Below are positions 21,923 to 30,224 of a DNA stretch of 64,000 bases, in pieces. Under the pieces are notes generated by a model. That model was not told the DNA's origin. It made no database searches and saw only the letters and a program-made list of their open reading frames with translations. Position numbers and translations under genes: made by a program. How positions within the stretch are numbered: the first letter of the stretch is position 1; each line of letters starts with the position of its first letter. Source of the stretch: Burkholderiales bacterium (GTDB taxonomy: Bacteria > Pseudomonadota > Gammaproteobacteria > Burkholderiales > SHXO01); contig JADZGB010000010.1 in NCBI GenBank assembly GCA_020854105.1, positions 62,001-126,000 of the forward strand, written 5' to 3'.

Positions 21923-23002
21923 CGTGTTCCGGCTCTCGTGTCGCTGCTCCTCACGCTACTATACTTGGCCGCGCTCGCGCCGGCCAACGCCGCCGCCGAG
22001 GATCAGCCCGCGCCAGCGGCATACACCCCGCACATCGCCGTGCTTCTCCCGACCAGGTCCGGACCGTTCGTGCGCGCCGCCGATGCCGTGCGGCGCGGCG
22101 TGTGGGAAGCGCAGCGCGTGCAGGACGAACCGGGCCTGCCGATCGCGCTGTACGCCACCAGCGACGATCCGCAGGACGTGACCAGGGTCTACCAGGATGC
22201 CATCGGCAAGCAGGCGCGCTTCGTGATCGGCCCGCTCACGCGCAGCGCGGTATCGGCGCTGGCGGCCACCGGCGCACTGCCGGTTCCGACTCTCGCCCTC
22301 AACGCGCCCGAGACCGACATCTCCCTGCCCGCCGGCCTGTTCGTGTTCGGCCTGCAGGTCGAGCACGAGGCGCGCCACGTGGCAGGCCTCGCCCGGGCGC
22401 AAGGTCTGGGACGCGCGCTGGTGGTGTTCTCGCAGAACACGCTGTCGCGCCGCCTGGCGCAATCGTTCGCGGAGGAGTGGACGAGCCACGGCGCAGAGAT
22501 CGCTCGCGAGGAGGAAATCTCCGCAGACCCGTCGGTGCTCGGCGAGCTGCGCGAGGCCGCCACGGCTGCCGGCGCCGACGTTGTGTTCCTGGCTCTCGAT
22601 GCCCAGCTCGGCCGCCTGGCCCGATCTTACCTCGGCCAGTCGGTGCCGATCTACGGAACGTCCCTGTTGCACGCCGGATTCGAGCCGCTGGCGCGCATCG
22701 ACCTCAACGGGGTCGTCTTCGTCGACATGCCCTGGCTGCTGCAGCCCGACCACCCCGCCGTGCTCAGCTATGCGCATCCGGATGCTTCGCTCATGCCGAT
22801 GGAGATGCAGCGCTTCTACGCGATGGGTATCGACGCCTACCGCATCGCGCTCGACCTCATCCGCATGGAGGCGAGCCTTACCAGCCTCGACGGCGTGACC
22901 GGGCGCATCACGATGGACCGCGACAGCCGCCTGTTGCGCGAGCCGGTGGCGGCGCAGTTCGTGCAGGGCACGACGCGCGTGTTCGACGCCCGGCAGCCCT
23001 GA
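21917..23002 (+). CDS. lpoA: LpoA-like penicillin-binding protein activator (LppC domain)
   Basis: Periplasmic-binding-protein fold related to the C-terminal domain of LpoA, the outer-membrane activator of PBP1a. The 361-residue protein has a signal peptide (LLLTLLYLAALAPANAAAE) but no lipobox Cys, and it lacks the N-terminal TPR domain of E. coli LpoA. Segments HIAVLLPTRSGPF, FVIGPLTRSAVSALA and GVVFVDMPWLL fit the fold. Role inferred from fold and from synteny: rsmI-lpoA-yraN-diaA-dolP is also the E. coli order (yraL to yraP). Confidence 0.85.
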   Translation: MQRVPALVSLLLTLLYLAALAPANAAAEDQPAPAAYTPHIAVLLPTRSGPFVRAADAVRRGVWEAQRVQDEPGLPIALYATSDDPQDVTRVYQDAIGKQARFVIGPLTRSAVSALAATGALPVPTLALNAPETDISLPAGLFVFGLQVEHEARHVAGLARAQGLGRALVVFSQNTLSRRLAQSFAEEWTSHGAEIAREEEISADPSVLGELREAATAAGADVVFLALDAQLGRLARSYLGQSVPIYGTSLLHAGFEPLARIDLNGVVFVDMPWLLQPDHPAVLSYAHPDASLMPMEMQRFYAMGIDAYRIALDLIRMEASLTSLDGVTGRITMDRDSRLLREPVAAQFVQGTTRVFDARQP

Positions 23003-23004
23003 GC

Positions 23005-23343
23005 ATGACCGGGCGGGGCGCGGCGGCAGAGGAAACCGCCCTGCGCTTCCTGCTCGGACAGGGGCTGCAGCTGCGCGCGCGCAACTACCGCTGCCGGCTG
23101 GGCGAGATCGATCTCATCCTCGAGCACGGCGACACCATCGTCTTCGTCGAGGTGCGCCAGCGCCGCAGCCTCGCCTACGGCGGCGCGGCCGAGAGCATCG
23201 ACGCACGCAAGCGCAGCCGGCTGGTTGCCACGGCCCGCCATTTCCTGGCCGGCCGCCGCTGCACGCCGCCCTGCCGCTTCGATGCGATCCTCGTCGGACC
23301 CGGCGGAGAAGTGCAGTGGATCCGCGGCGCGTTCGGCGAATGA
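23005..23343 (+). CDS. yraN: YraN family (UPF0102) putative endonuclease-fold protein
   Basis: Small protein (112 residues) with a restriction-endonuclease-like fold and unknown task. The conserved G...E(E)TALRFLLGQG, RARNYRCRLGEIDLILEHGDTIVFVEVRQRR and KRSRLVATARHFL blocks are clear; the GEIDL, D and EVR residues are those of a PD-(D/E)xK core. It starts two bases after the lpoA stop, so the pair is surely one transcript. Confidence 0.93.
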   Translation: MTGRGAAAEETALRFLLGQGLQLRARNYRCRLGEIDLILEHGDTIVFVEVRQRRSLAYGGAAESIDARKRSRLVATARHFLAGRRCTPPCRFDAILVGPGGEVQWIRGAFGE

Positions 23344-23377
23344 CATCAGCGGCCACGACGGGCGGCCGCGACCTTTG

Positions 23378-23386
23378 TGCAATAAT
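23378..23386 (+). promoter_or_regulatory. Putative diaA promoter, extended -10
   Basis: TGC-AATAAT lies 28 bases before the diaA ATG in the 71-base gap after yraN. No clear -35. Predicted start near 23393. Confidence 0.4.
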
Positions 23387-23399
23387 CCGCGCGACCTGA

Positions 23400-24005
<606 letters not shown>

Positions 24006-24007
24006 AC

Positions 24008-24595
24008 ATGATCAACATCAAGAACACCGCAATCCTCCTCGGCATCGTGGCGGTCACGCCCGCGCTGCAGGGCTGCCCCGCGGTCCTCGTCGCGGGCGTG
24101 GGCACCGCAGCCGTCGTCGCCGATGACCGGCGCACCACCGGCGTGTTCGTCGAGGACCAGAACATCGAGCTGAAGGTCGCCCACGAGATCAGCAAGAAGT
24201 ACGGCAAGACCAACGGAGTCGACGTGCGGGGCACCAGCTACAACCGCTTCGTGCTGCTCAATGGCGAGGTTCCGAACGGCGACATCCGCAGCGACATCGA
24301 GGCGCTGGCGAGCGGCGTCGAGAACGTGCGCAACGTGCAGAACGAGATTCAGGTCGGCCCCCCCACCACCACCCAGCAGAAGGCCGCGGACAGCGCGACC
24401 ACGTCCAAGGTCAAGACCGGCCTGCTGAAGGCCAAGAACGTCCAGGCCAATCACGTCAAGGTGCTGACCCGCGACAACGTGGTCTACCTGATGGGGCTGG
24501 TTTCGGCGCAGGAGGCAGACATCGCCACGGAGGTTGCCCGCACTACCGGCGGAGTGGAGAAGGTGGTGCGCGTGTTCGAGATCCAGCAGCCCTAG
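24008..24595 (+). CDS. dolP: Dual BON-domain outer-membrane lipoprotein (DolP family)
   Basis: The N-terminal signal ends in a lipobox (ALQGC), so the 195-residue protein is a lipoprotein. Two BON domains follow: the first around NIELKVAHEISKKYG ... RFVLLNGEVPNGD, the second from SKVKTGLLKAKNV to VYLMGLVSAQEADIA. DolP (YraP) of E. coli supports outer-membrane integrity and septal amidase activity. It follows diaA by two bases, the same order as in E. coli. Confidence 0.93.
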   Translation: MINIKNTAILLGIVAVTPALQGCPAVLVAGVGTAAVVADDRRTTGVFVEDQNIELKVAHEISKKYGKTNGVDVRGTSYNRFVLLNGEVPNGDIRSDIEALASGVENVRNVQNEIQVGPPTTTQQKAADSATTSKVKTGLLKAKNVQANHVKVLTRDNVVYLMGLVSAQEADIATEVARTTGGVEKVVRVFEIQQP

Positions 24596-24601
24596 CTTCG
24601 C

Positions 24602-26020
24602 TCAGCCCGGCGCGCGCCGGTACAGGGCGAGGGCCCGGACGCGCGCCTGCGCATGATCCACCAGCGGCTCGGGATAGTCCGTCCCGATCCGTATGCCGGC
24701 GGCCCGCTGCTCGATCGGCCCCATCCTCCATGGTGCGTGGATGTGTCGGTCCGGAACGCCGGCGAGTTCGGGCACGTACGTGCGGATGAAGCGGCCGTCG
24801 GGGTCGAAGCGCTCGGACTGCGTTTCCGGATTGAAGATGCGGAACCAGGGCTGTGCATCGCGCCCGTGGAGGCGGCCCATTGCCACCCGCCGTTGTTCGC
24901 AGCGAGGTCGTAGTCGTTGAGCTTGCGCGCGAAGTGGCGCTCGCCATGGCGCCAGTCCACCAGAAGATCCTTGACCAGGAAGGACGCCGTCACCATGCGC
25001 AGGCGGTTGTGCATGTAGCCGGTGCGATCCAGCTGCCGCATCCCGGCATCCACCAGCGGGTAGCCGGCGCACCCCTGACACCAGGCGAGGAAGTACGACG
25101 CGTCCCCGGGGTAGCGGATGCCGCCGTACTCGGCGCGGAACGCGCGATCCACCACCCCGGGGTGATGGTGCAGGATCATGAAGTAGAACTCCCGCCATAC
25201 CAGTTCCGACAGCCATGCCGCCGCGCCACCCCCCGCGCGCGCGTGCGCCGCGCGCGCCAGCTCGCGGATGGAGATGGTGCCGAAGCGCAGGTGAACCGAC
25301 AGGTACGAGGATCCCCTCACGGCCGGCAGGTCGCGCTGCTCCCGGTAGCGGTCGATGCGCTGCATGAACTCGTCGAACAGCGTACGCGCGCCGCCCATCC
25401 CGGTCGGCATGCGCAGGTCCCTCGGATTGGTGCGCTGAAAGCCGAGCACCTCCAGCGACGGTGACCCGGCATCCGAGCTGCGGGCGAGCGCGGCTGCCCG
25501 CTCGCGCACCGGATGCGCGCGCAGCGCGGCGCCGTCCAGCCGCGCCAGCCAGGCGTTCCTGTAGGGCGTGAACACGCTGAACGGCGTGCCGGCGCGCGTC
25601 ATCACCTCGTCGCGCTCGAACACGACCTGATCCTTGAACGTCTCGAACCCGATCCGCTCCGCGGCCAGCGTGCGGGCGATCTCGAGGTCACGGGAGATCG
25701 CGAGCGGCTCCTAATCCCGGTTGGCGAACACTGCCTCCACCCGGAGTCTGCGCGCCAGGGCAGGAATGCAGGTCCGCGCGCGGGCGTGCTCGACGATCAG
25801 GCCGCCGCCAAAGGGTCTCCAGCGTTGCCCGCAGCTCGAGCACGCTGTCCAGGATGAATTCGACGCGGCGATCAGCCCGATCGGGCAGTGCGTCCAGGAT
25901 CTCCGTGTCGAAGACGAAGGCGCAGTAGACGCGGCTCGCCCGGCCCAGCGCCTGGGACAGCGCGGCGTGATCGTCGATCCGCAGGTCGCGCCGGAACCAC
26001 ACCAGTATGCAATCGAGCAT
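24602..26020 (-). pseudogene. phrB: Deoxyribodipyrimidine photolyase, broken by two frameshifts and a stop codon
   Basis: FAD light-driven repair enzyme for cyclobutane pyrimidine dimers; here the reading frame is broken three times. Reading from ATG 26020, LVWFRRDLRIDDHAALS is intact to about 25815, where one extra base in CCCTTTGG shifts the frame. FGGGLIVEHARARTC follows, then a TAG at 25711-25713 replaces the conserved Tyr of NRDYEP. The same frame runs on as [19 protein letters not shown] ... [11 protein letters not shown] to about 24866, where a base is missing, and [20 protein letters not shown] completes the FAD-binding domain in another frame. All conserved photolyase blocks remain, so the decay is recent or the assembly has errors. 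Confidence 0.88.
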
Positions 26021-26198
26021 GTATCCGATCGAAGGGGCGGAACGACGCGCGGCGATCGGCCGCGCATCGGGTCAGTCCGAGGCATCGGCGAGGACGGAAG
26101 ATTAGTGGCGTATCCGAACCCTCGTCAAACGGCTGTCCAGGGCACCGGCCCGATGAGGCCGATCACCCGGGCTGCATCAGCGCGCTCGAGCGACCCGC

Positions 26199-26273
26199 GC
26201 ACCGATGCCCGAAGCACCGATGCCCGAAGCACCGATCCCCTGCGCACCTACGCCCGGCGCACCGATGCCTGCT
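26199..26273. repeat. 15-bp tandem repeat, five copies
   Basis: Unit GCACCGATGCCCGAA, two perfect copies (26199-26213, 26214-26228) then three diverged ones to 26273. It sits in the 459-base gap (26021-26479) between the photolyase remnant and the diiron gene. Read as protein it would give a Pro-Ala pentapeptide repeat, but I see no ribosome site or homology supporting a gene. The rest of the gap holds a 17-bp repeat, a possible TATACT -10 (26298-26303) and nothing else I can name. Confidence 0.85.
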
Positions 26274-26313
26274 CGGCACGCCGGCGTGATCGGCTGCTAT
26301 ACTGCGCCGCCTT

Positions 26314-26347
26314 CATCGGGGGACGGCGCCCATCGGGGGACGGCGCC
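26314..26347. repeat. 17-bp perfect direct repeat, two copies
   Basis: CATCGGGGGACGGCGCC occurs twice back to back (26314-26330, 26331-26347), 133 bases before the diiron gene and just after a possible TATACT -10 element. A tandem duplication; any regulatory role is unknown. Confidence 0.85.
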
Positions 26348-26479
26348 CGCGGTACCTGCATGCGGCAGTTCCGCGCCCATGACGATCCGCGTACGTTGCG
26401 GCGGGTACCGACCAGGCGGCGGGAACGCTTTGCGTCGCCCGGCATCGAACCCACACCCTTTCATACCAGGTCGACGCGC

Positions 26480-27340
26480 ATGAGCGAGATGCTGTATCCG
26501 GATTTGTTCAAGTCGCTCGAGGAGCTGCGCTGGAACATGGAGCGCGACATCCCCTGGGAGAGCTTCGACGCGTGCAGGCTCAGCGACGAGCAGGCACTCA
26601 CGGTCAAGATGAACGCGATCACCGAATGGGCCGCACTGCCCGCCACCGAGATGTTCCTGCGCGACAACCGGCACGACAGCGACTTCAGCGCCTTCATGTC
26701 GATATGGTTCTTCGAGGAACAGAAGCACTCCCTGGTGCTCATGGAGTACCTGCGGCGATTCCGGCCGGACCTGGTCCCCAGCGAGGAGGAGCTGCATGCG
26801 GTGCGCTTCGAGTTCGACCCGGCGCCGCCGCTGGAGACGCTGATGCTGCACTTCTGCGGCGAGATCCGGCTCAATCACTGGTACCGTTGCGCCTCCCAGT
26901 GGCACACCGAGCCTGTCATCCGCCACATCTATGACCTGATCGCGCGCGACGAGGCACGGCACGCCGGGGCCTACCGTCAGTACATGAAGCGCGCCGTGCG
27001 CCAGTGCGGCGACCGCGCCCGCGCGGCCTTCTCCCGCATCGGCATGCTGATGGCGAGCAGCCAGCGCAGCGCCAAGGCGCTGCACCCCACGAACCTGCAC
27101 GTGAATCAGCAGCTGTATCCGCGCGATACGGTGCAGAGCCGGCTGCCCGACCCGCAGTGGCTCGAACACTGGCTAGACCGGCAGATCTCGTTCGACCGGG
27201 TGTGGGAATCGCAGGTGGTCAAGATGATCCTGCGCAACCTGTCGCAACTGCTGGAAGAGAATTTCTCCACCGTGCAGGAACTGAACCGCTATCGCAAGGC
27301 GCTCGCCGGCCGCGCGGCCGCTCTCGGCGCGGCGGTCTGA
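26480..27340 (+). CDS. Diiron ferritin-like protein related to acyl-ACP desaturases
   Basis: All-helical protein of 286 residues with two ExxH iron-binding motifs: EEQKH in IWFFEEQKHSLVLMEYL and DEARH in LIARDEARHAGAYRQYM. Further Glu ligands are likely in LPATEMFL and CGEIRLNHWY. This is the ligand pattern of soluble diiron oxidases such as acyl-ACP desaturase; the substrate is unknown. The start ATG 26480 is chosen because homology-like sequence (MLYPDLFKSLEELRW) begins there; the open frame upstream covers repeats and photolyase antisense. The ribosome site is weak. Confidence 0.8.
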   Translation: MSEMLYPDLFKSLEELRWNMERDIPWESFDACRLSDEQALTVKMNAITEWAALPATEMFLRDNRHDSDFSAFMSIWFFEEQKHSLVLMEYLRRFRPDLVPSEEELHAVRFEFDPAPPLETLMLHFCGEIRLNHWYRCASQWHTEPVIRHIYDLIARDEARHAGAYRQYMKRAVRQCGDRARAAFSRIGMLMASSQRSAKALHPTNLHVNQQLYPRDTVQSRLPDPQWLEHWLDRQISFDRVWESQVVKMILRNLSQLLEENFSTVQELNRYRKALAGRAAALGAAV

Positions 27341-27402
27341 CCGCCGGCACGGCCGCACGAGGCCGCTGCCGTCGCGTCCGGCCCGGTATCATCGCGATAC
27401 TC

Positions 27403-27885
27403 ATGGACGCTGTCGATTTCGAACGCAAGATCGTCGCGCCGGCGCACGCCGCGGAGGCCGCACGCGGGCTCGCGCGGCCCCTGGTGTTCACCAACGGTGT
27501 ATTCGACATCCTGCACCGCGGGCACGTCACCTGTCTCGCCCAGGCGCGGGAGTTCGGCGCTGCGCTGGTCGTCGCGCTCAACTCCGACGATTCGGTGCGA
27601 CGCCTGGACAAGGCCCCCGGCCGGCCCATCAACCCGCTCGCGGACCGCCTGAGCGTGGTCGCGGCGCTGGGCGCAGTCGACCTGGTCAGCTGGTTCGACG
27701 AGGACACCCCGCTGCAGCTGATCCAGGTACTGCATCCCGACGTGCTGGTCAAGGGCGGAGACTGGCCGGTCGAGCGCATCGTGGGTGCGCGCGAAGTGCT
27801 GGCCTGGGGCGGGCAGGTGCACTCGATCCCCTTCTTGCACGAGCGTTCCACCACGGCAACCCTGGCGCGCATCCGGCGCAGTTGA
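27403..27885 (+). CDS. rfaE2: D-glycero-beta-D-manno-heptose 1-phosphate adenylyltransferase
   Basis: Nucleotidyltransferase that activates heptose-1-phosphate for LPS core synthesis. The 160-residue protein carries FTNGVFDILHRGHVTCL with the HxGH motif, NSDDSVRRLDKAPGRPINPLADR, HPDVLVKGGDW and the C-terminal STTATLARIRRS. It is the stand-alone C-terminal half of E. coli HldE; the kinase half must be coded elsewhere, as is usual in Betaproteobacteria. Confidence 0.95.
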   Translation: MDAVDFERKIVAPAHAAEAARGLARPLVFTNGVFDILHRGHVTCLAQAREFGAALVVALNSDDSVRRLDKAPGRPINPLADRLSVVAALGAVDLVSWFDEDTPLQLIQVLHPDVLVKGGDWPVERIVGAREVLAWGGQVHSIPFLHERSTTATLARIRRS

Positions 27886-27924
27886 TCCAACTCCATCTGC
27901 GCGCAGCGCGCTTCCCCTCCCACC

Positions 27925-29667
27925 ATGCTCGACACCCGACCCGGTTTCTGGCGCGACCTGTGGGCGCTGATCCACCCCTACTGGACCTCCGAGGAGAAGG
28001 GCCGTGCCTGGGCGTTGCTGCTCGGCGTGGTCGGCCTCACGCTTGCCCTGGTCTACATGGAGGTGCAGTTCAACCGCTGGAACAACGCCTTCTTCAATTC
28101 GCTTCAGAACAAGGACCAGCGGGCGTTCTTCCAACTCATGGGCAGGTTCGCCGTCCTCGCCGCCATCTACATCGTGCTCTACATCTACAGTGTGTACGTC
28201 AACCAGTGGCTGCAGATCCGCTGGCGGCGCTGGCTCACCGACCGCTACATGCGCGAATGGCTGCACGAACGCACCTATTACCGTATGCAGCTGACCGGCA
28301 ACGGCACCGACAACCCCGACCAGCGCATCGCGGAGGACCTCAAGCTGTTCGTCGAGAGCACGCTCGACCTGGTCCTGGGCGGGCTCAATGCGGTGGTCAC
28401 GCTGTTCGCCTTTCTCGCCATCCTGTGGGGCCTGTCCGGGGCGCTCGAGTTCACCTGGAGCGGCCAGACCTACGAGTTGCACGGCTACATGGTGTGGGTC
28501 GCGCTCGCCTACGCGCTGGTGGGTACCTGGCTCACGCACAAGGTCGGCAAGCACCTGATCCCGCTCCAGTACGACCAGCAGCGCTACGAGGCGGACTTCC
28601 GCTACAACCTGGTGCGCTTCCGGGAGAACATGGAAGGCGTGGCGCTCTACCGCGGGGAGCCCGGGGAACTGGAAGGCTTCCGCGCGCGCTTCAGGCAGGT
28701 CGCCGACAACTGGTGGGCGATAATGAAGCGTATCAAGCTACTCAATACCTTCCGCTACGGCTACAACCAGGCGGCCATCGTGTTTCCCTACCTGGTGACG
28801 GCGCCACGCTACTTCTCGGGCAAGTTCACCCTCGGCGACCTGACCCAGACCGCCGGCGCCTTCGCCCAGGTGCAGGGCTCGCTGAGCTGGTTCATCAACG
28901 TCTATCTGCTGTTCGCCAACTGGAAGGCGACGGTGGACCGGCTCACCGGCTTTCACCGTTCGGTCGTCCGGGCGCAGGCAGAGCGCGCCACCAACCCGGG
29001 TGTCGCGACCGTGCCCGGCCAAGGGGAAGCGCTGACCATCGAGCACGTCGATCTGCTCCTGCCCGGTGGGCGCACCCTGCTGGCCGATGCCACCGTGTCG
29101 GTGGAGCCCGGCGCGCGGATACTGGTGCGCGGGCCATCCGGCGCAGGCAAGAGCACGCTGTTCCGCGCGATCGCGGGAATCTGGCCCTTCGGCCGGGGAG
29201 CGGTGCGGCTGCCACACGATTTCCGCGCCCTGTTCCTGCCGCAGCGCCCGTACTTCCCGCTCGGCACCCTGCGCACCGCGCTGTGCTATCCGGCGCTGAG
29301 CGGCGCGTTCTCCGATACGCAGATCAAGGAGGTCCTGGCCGATGTCGGCCTGGCCCACCTGGGCGAACGCCTGGACGAGGAGGCGAACTGGTCCATGCAG
29401 CTGTCGGGCGGCGAGCAGCAGCGTGTGGCGTTCGCCCGCGCCCTGCTGCTGCGGCCGAACTGGCTCTTTCTGGATGAGGCGACCTCGGCCCTGGACGAGG
29501 ATTCGCAGGCGCAACTGCACGATCTGCTGGCGCGGCGGCTCACCCACTCCACGATCGTCAGCATCGCCCACCGGCCGGGCGTGTCCCGGTTCCATCAGCG
29601 CACTGTCGAACTGACGCTGGATCAGCAGGGGCGCGGCACGCTGCGGTCCGAGCCATCCGGTTCTTGA
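27925..29667 (+). CDS. ABC exporter, SbmA/BacA-like membrane domain fused to ATPase (YddA type)
   Basis: Membrane half-transporter of 580 residues. The N-terminal part (about residues 1-330) has the SbmA/BacA-type transmembrane domain with EVQFNRWNNAFFNSLQNKD, NQWLQIRWRRWLTDRYMREWL and NPDQRIAEDL. The C-terminal ATPase has Walker A GPSGAGKST, signature LSGGEQQR and Walker B WLFLDEATSALDE. Relatives move peptides, very-long-chain acyl groups or cobalamin; the substrate here cannot be told. It starts 39 bases after rfaE2 and may be co-transcribed. An FNR-like box covers its stop codon. Confidence 0.93.
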   Translation: MLDTRPGFWRDLWALIHPYWTSEEKGRAWALLLGVVGLTLALVYMEVQFNRWNNAFFNSLQNKDQRAFFQLMGRFAVLAAIYIVLYIYSVYVNQWLQIRWRRWLTDRYMREWLHERTYYRMQLTGNGTDNPDQRIAEDLKLFVESTLDLVLGGLNAVVTLFAFLAILWGLSGALEFTWSGQTYELHGYMVWVALAYALVGTWLTHKVGKHLIPLQYDQQRYEADFRYNLVRFRENMEGVALYRGEPGELEGFRARFRQVADNWWAIMKRIKLLNTFRYGYNQAAIVFPYLVTAPRYFSGKFTLGDLTQTAGAFAQVQGSLSWFINVYLLFANWKATVDRLTGFHRSVVRAQAERATNPGVATVPGQGEALTIEHVDLLLPGGRTLLADATVSVEPGARILVRGPSGAGKSTLFRAIAGIWPFGRGAVRLPHDFRALFLPQRPYFPLGTLRTALCYPALSGAFSDTQIKEVLADVGLAHLGERLDEEANWSMQLSGGEQQRVAFARALLLRPNWLFLDEATSALDEDSQAQLHDLLARRLTHSTIVSIAHRPGVSRFHQRTVELTLDQQGRGTLRSEPSGS

Positions 29668-29705
29668 TGCACATCAAGCAGCCAGTGGTGCACGACGTCT
29701 AGTAT
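29663..29705 (+). promoter_or_regulatory. FNR/Anr box and promoter of the metal efflux operon
   Basis: TTGATGCACATCAA (29664-29677) is a perfect match to the FNR/Anr consensus TTGAT-N4-ATCAA, within a 7-2-7 perfect palindrome at 29663-29678. Twenty-two bases further is a -10-like TAGTAT (29700-29705); TATAAG at 29703 is an alternative. This is the spacing of class II FNR-activated promoters (box centred at about -41.5). The box overlaps the stop codon of the upstream ABC gene and faces the efflux operon. Confidence 0.72.
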
Positions 29706-29733
29706 AAGCGCCTGTCCTGGAGGATCGGTGGGA

Positions 29734-30138
29734 ATGGCGAACCGCCTGTTCTATCTGCTGATTGCCTTGCTGTTGCCGCTGCAAGGGCTGCAGCCGTTTC
29801 TGCACGGGCATGTCGGCGGACTCTCGCATGAAGCGCGGCTGGCGCATTTCCATGTCACCGCCGTCACCGCAGAGCGGTTGCCGGACCTGCACTGGCAGGC
29901 GAAGGCACAGGTGCTGCAGAAAGCCGCCGCGTCCGACTCTCCCTCGATCGGCGTGGGCGACTCGTTCCGGCGCCAGTCGATTCTGGTGTGGACGCTCACG
30001 CCTGCCATTGCCGTGAGCACACACGCGATGTCGCGGAAGTCCGCCGCCCGGACGCCGGTCACGCCTGTGGCCGAGCCGTCTTCCGGCCGCATCGCTGGTC
30101 TCCTTCCGCCCGCACTTGCCCCGCCCACACGCGGCTGA
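29734..30138 (+). CDS. Small secreted protein of unknown function, first gene of metal efflux operon
   Basis: A 134-residue protein with an N-terminal hydrophobic segment (RLFYLLIALLLPLQGLQPF) that may be a signal or anchor. Several histidines follow (HGHVGGLSHEARLAHFH), which might bind metal, then a Pro-rich end. I do not recognise a family; small periplasmic proteins such as CzcI head some RND metal operons, so a sensing or chaperone role is a guess. GGAGG lies 10 bases before ATG 29734; an in-frame GTG at 29728 would be too close. Confidence 0.65.
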   Translation: MANRLFYLLIALLLPLQGLQPFLHGHVGGLSHEARLAHFHVTAVTAERLPDLHWQAKAQVLQKAAASDSPSIGVGDSFRRQSILVWTLTPAIAVSTHAMSRKSAARTPVTPVAEPSSGRIAGLLPPALAPPTRG

Positions 30139-30224
30139 CGCTCGCATGACGCCGCGCGCGCCCTGACGCCCGTGGCCGGCCGTAGTCGAAGATGCGCGCC
30201 CATGCGCGCGTTGAAGGAGACCGC

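Noticed and set aside
25711..25713. TAG in the photolyase read as a recoded amino acid
   Set aside because: Two frameshifts in the same gene make decay or sequence error far more likely, and no pyrrolysine system is visible.
25721..26479. N-terminal extension of the diiron gene
   Set aside because: It translates photolyase antisense and the tandem repeats; the family-like sequence starts at ATG 26480.
26205..26483. 92-codon frame over the 15-bp repeats giving a Pro-Ala pentapeptide repeat
   Set aside because: No ribosome site, no homology and it ends at the start of the real gene; treated as a repeat, not a protein.
29700..29708. TATAAG as the sole -10 of the efflux operon, independent of the FNR box
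   Set aside because: No -35 lies at a usable distance, while TAGTAT sits at exact class II spacing from the box; kept only as an alternative.
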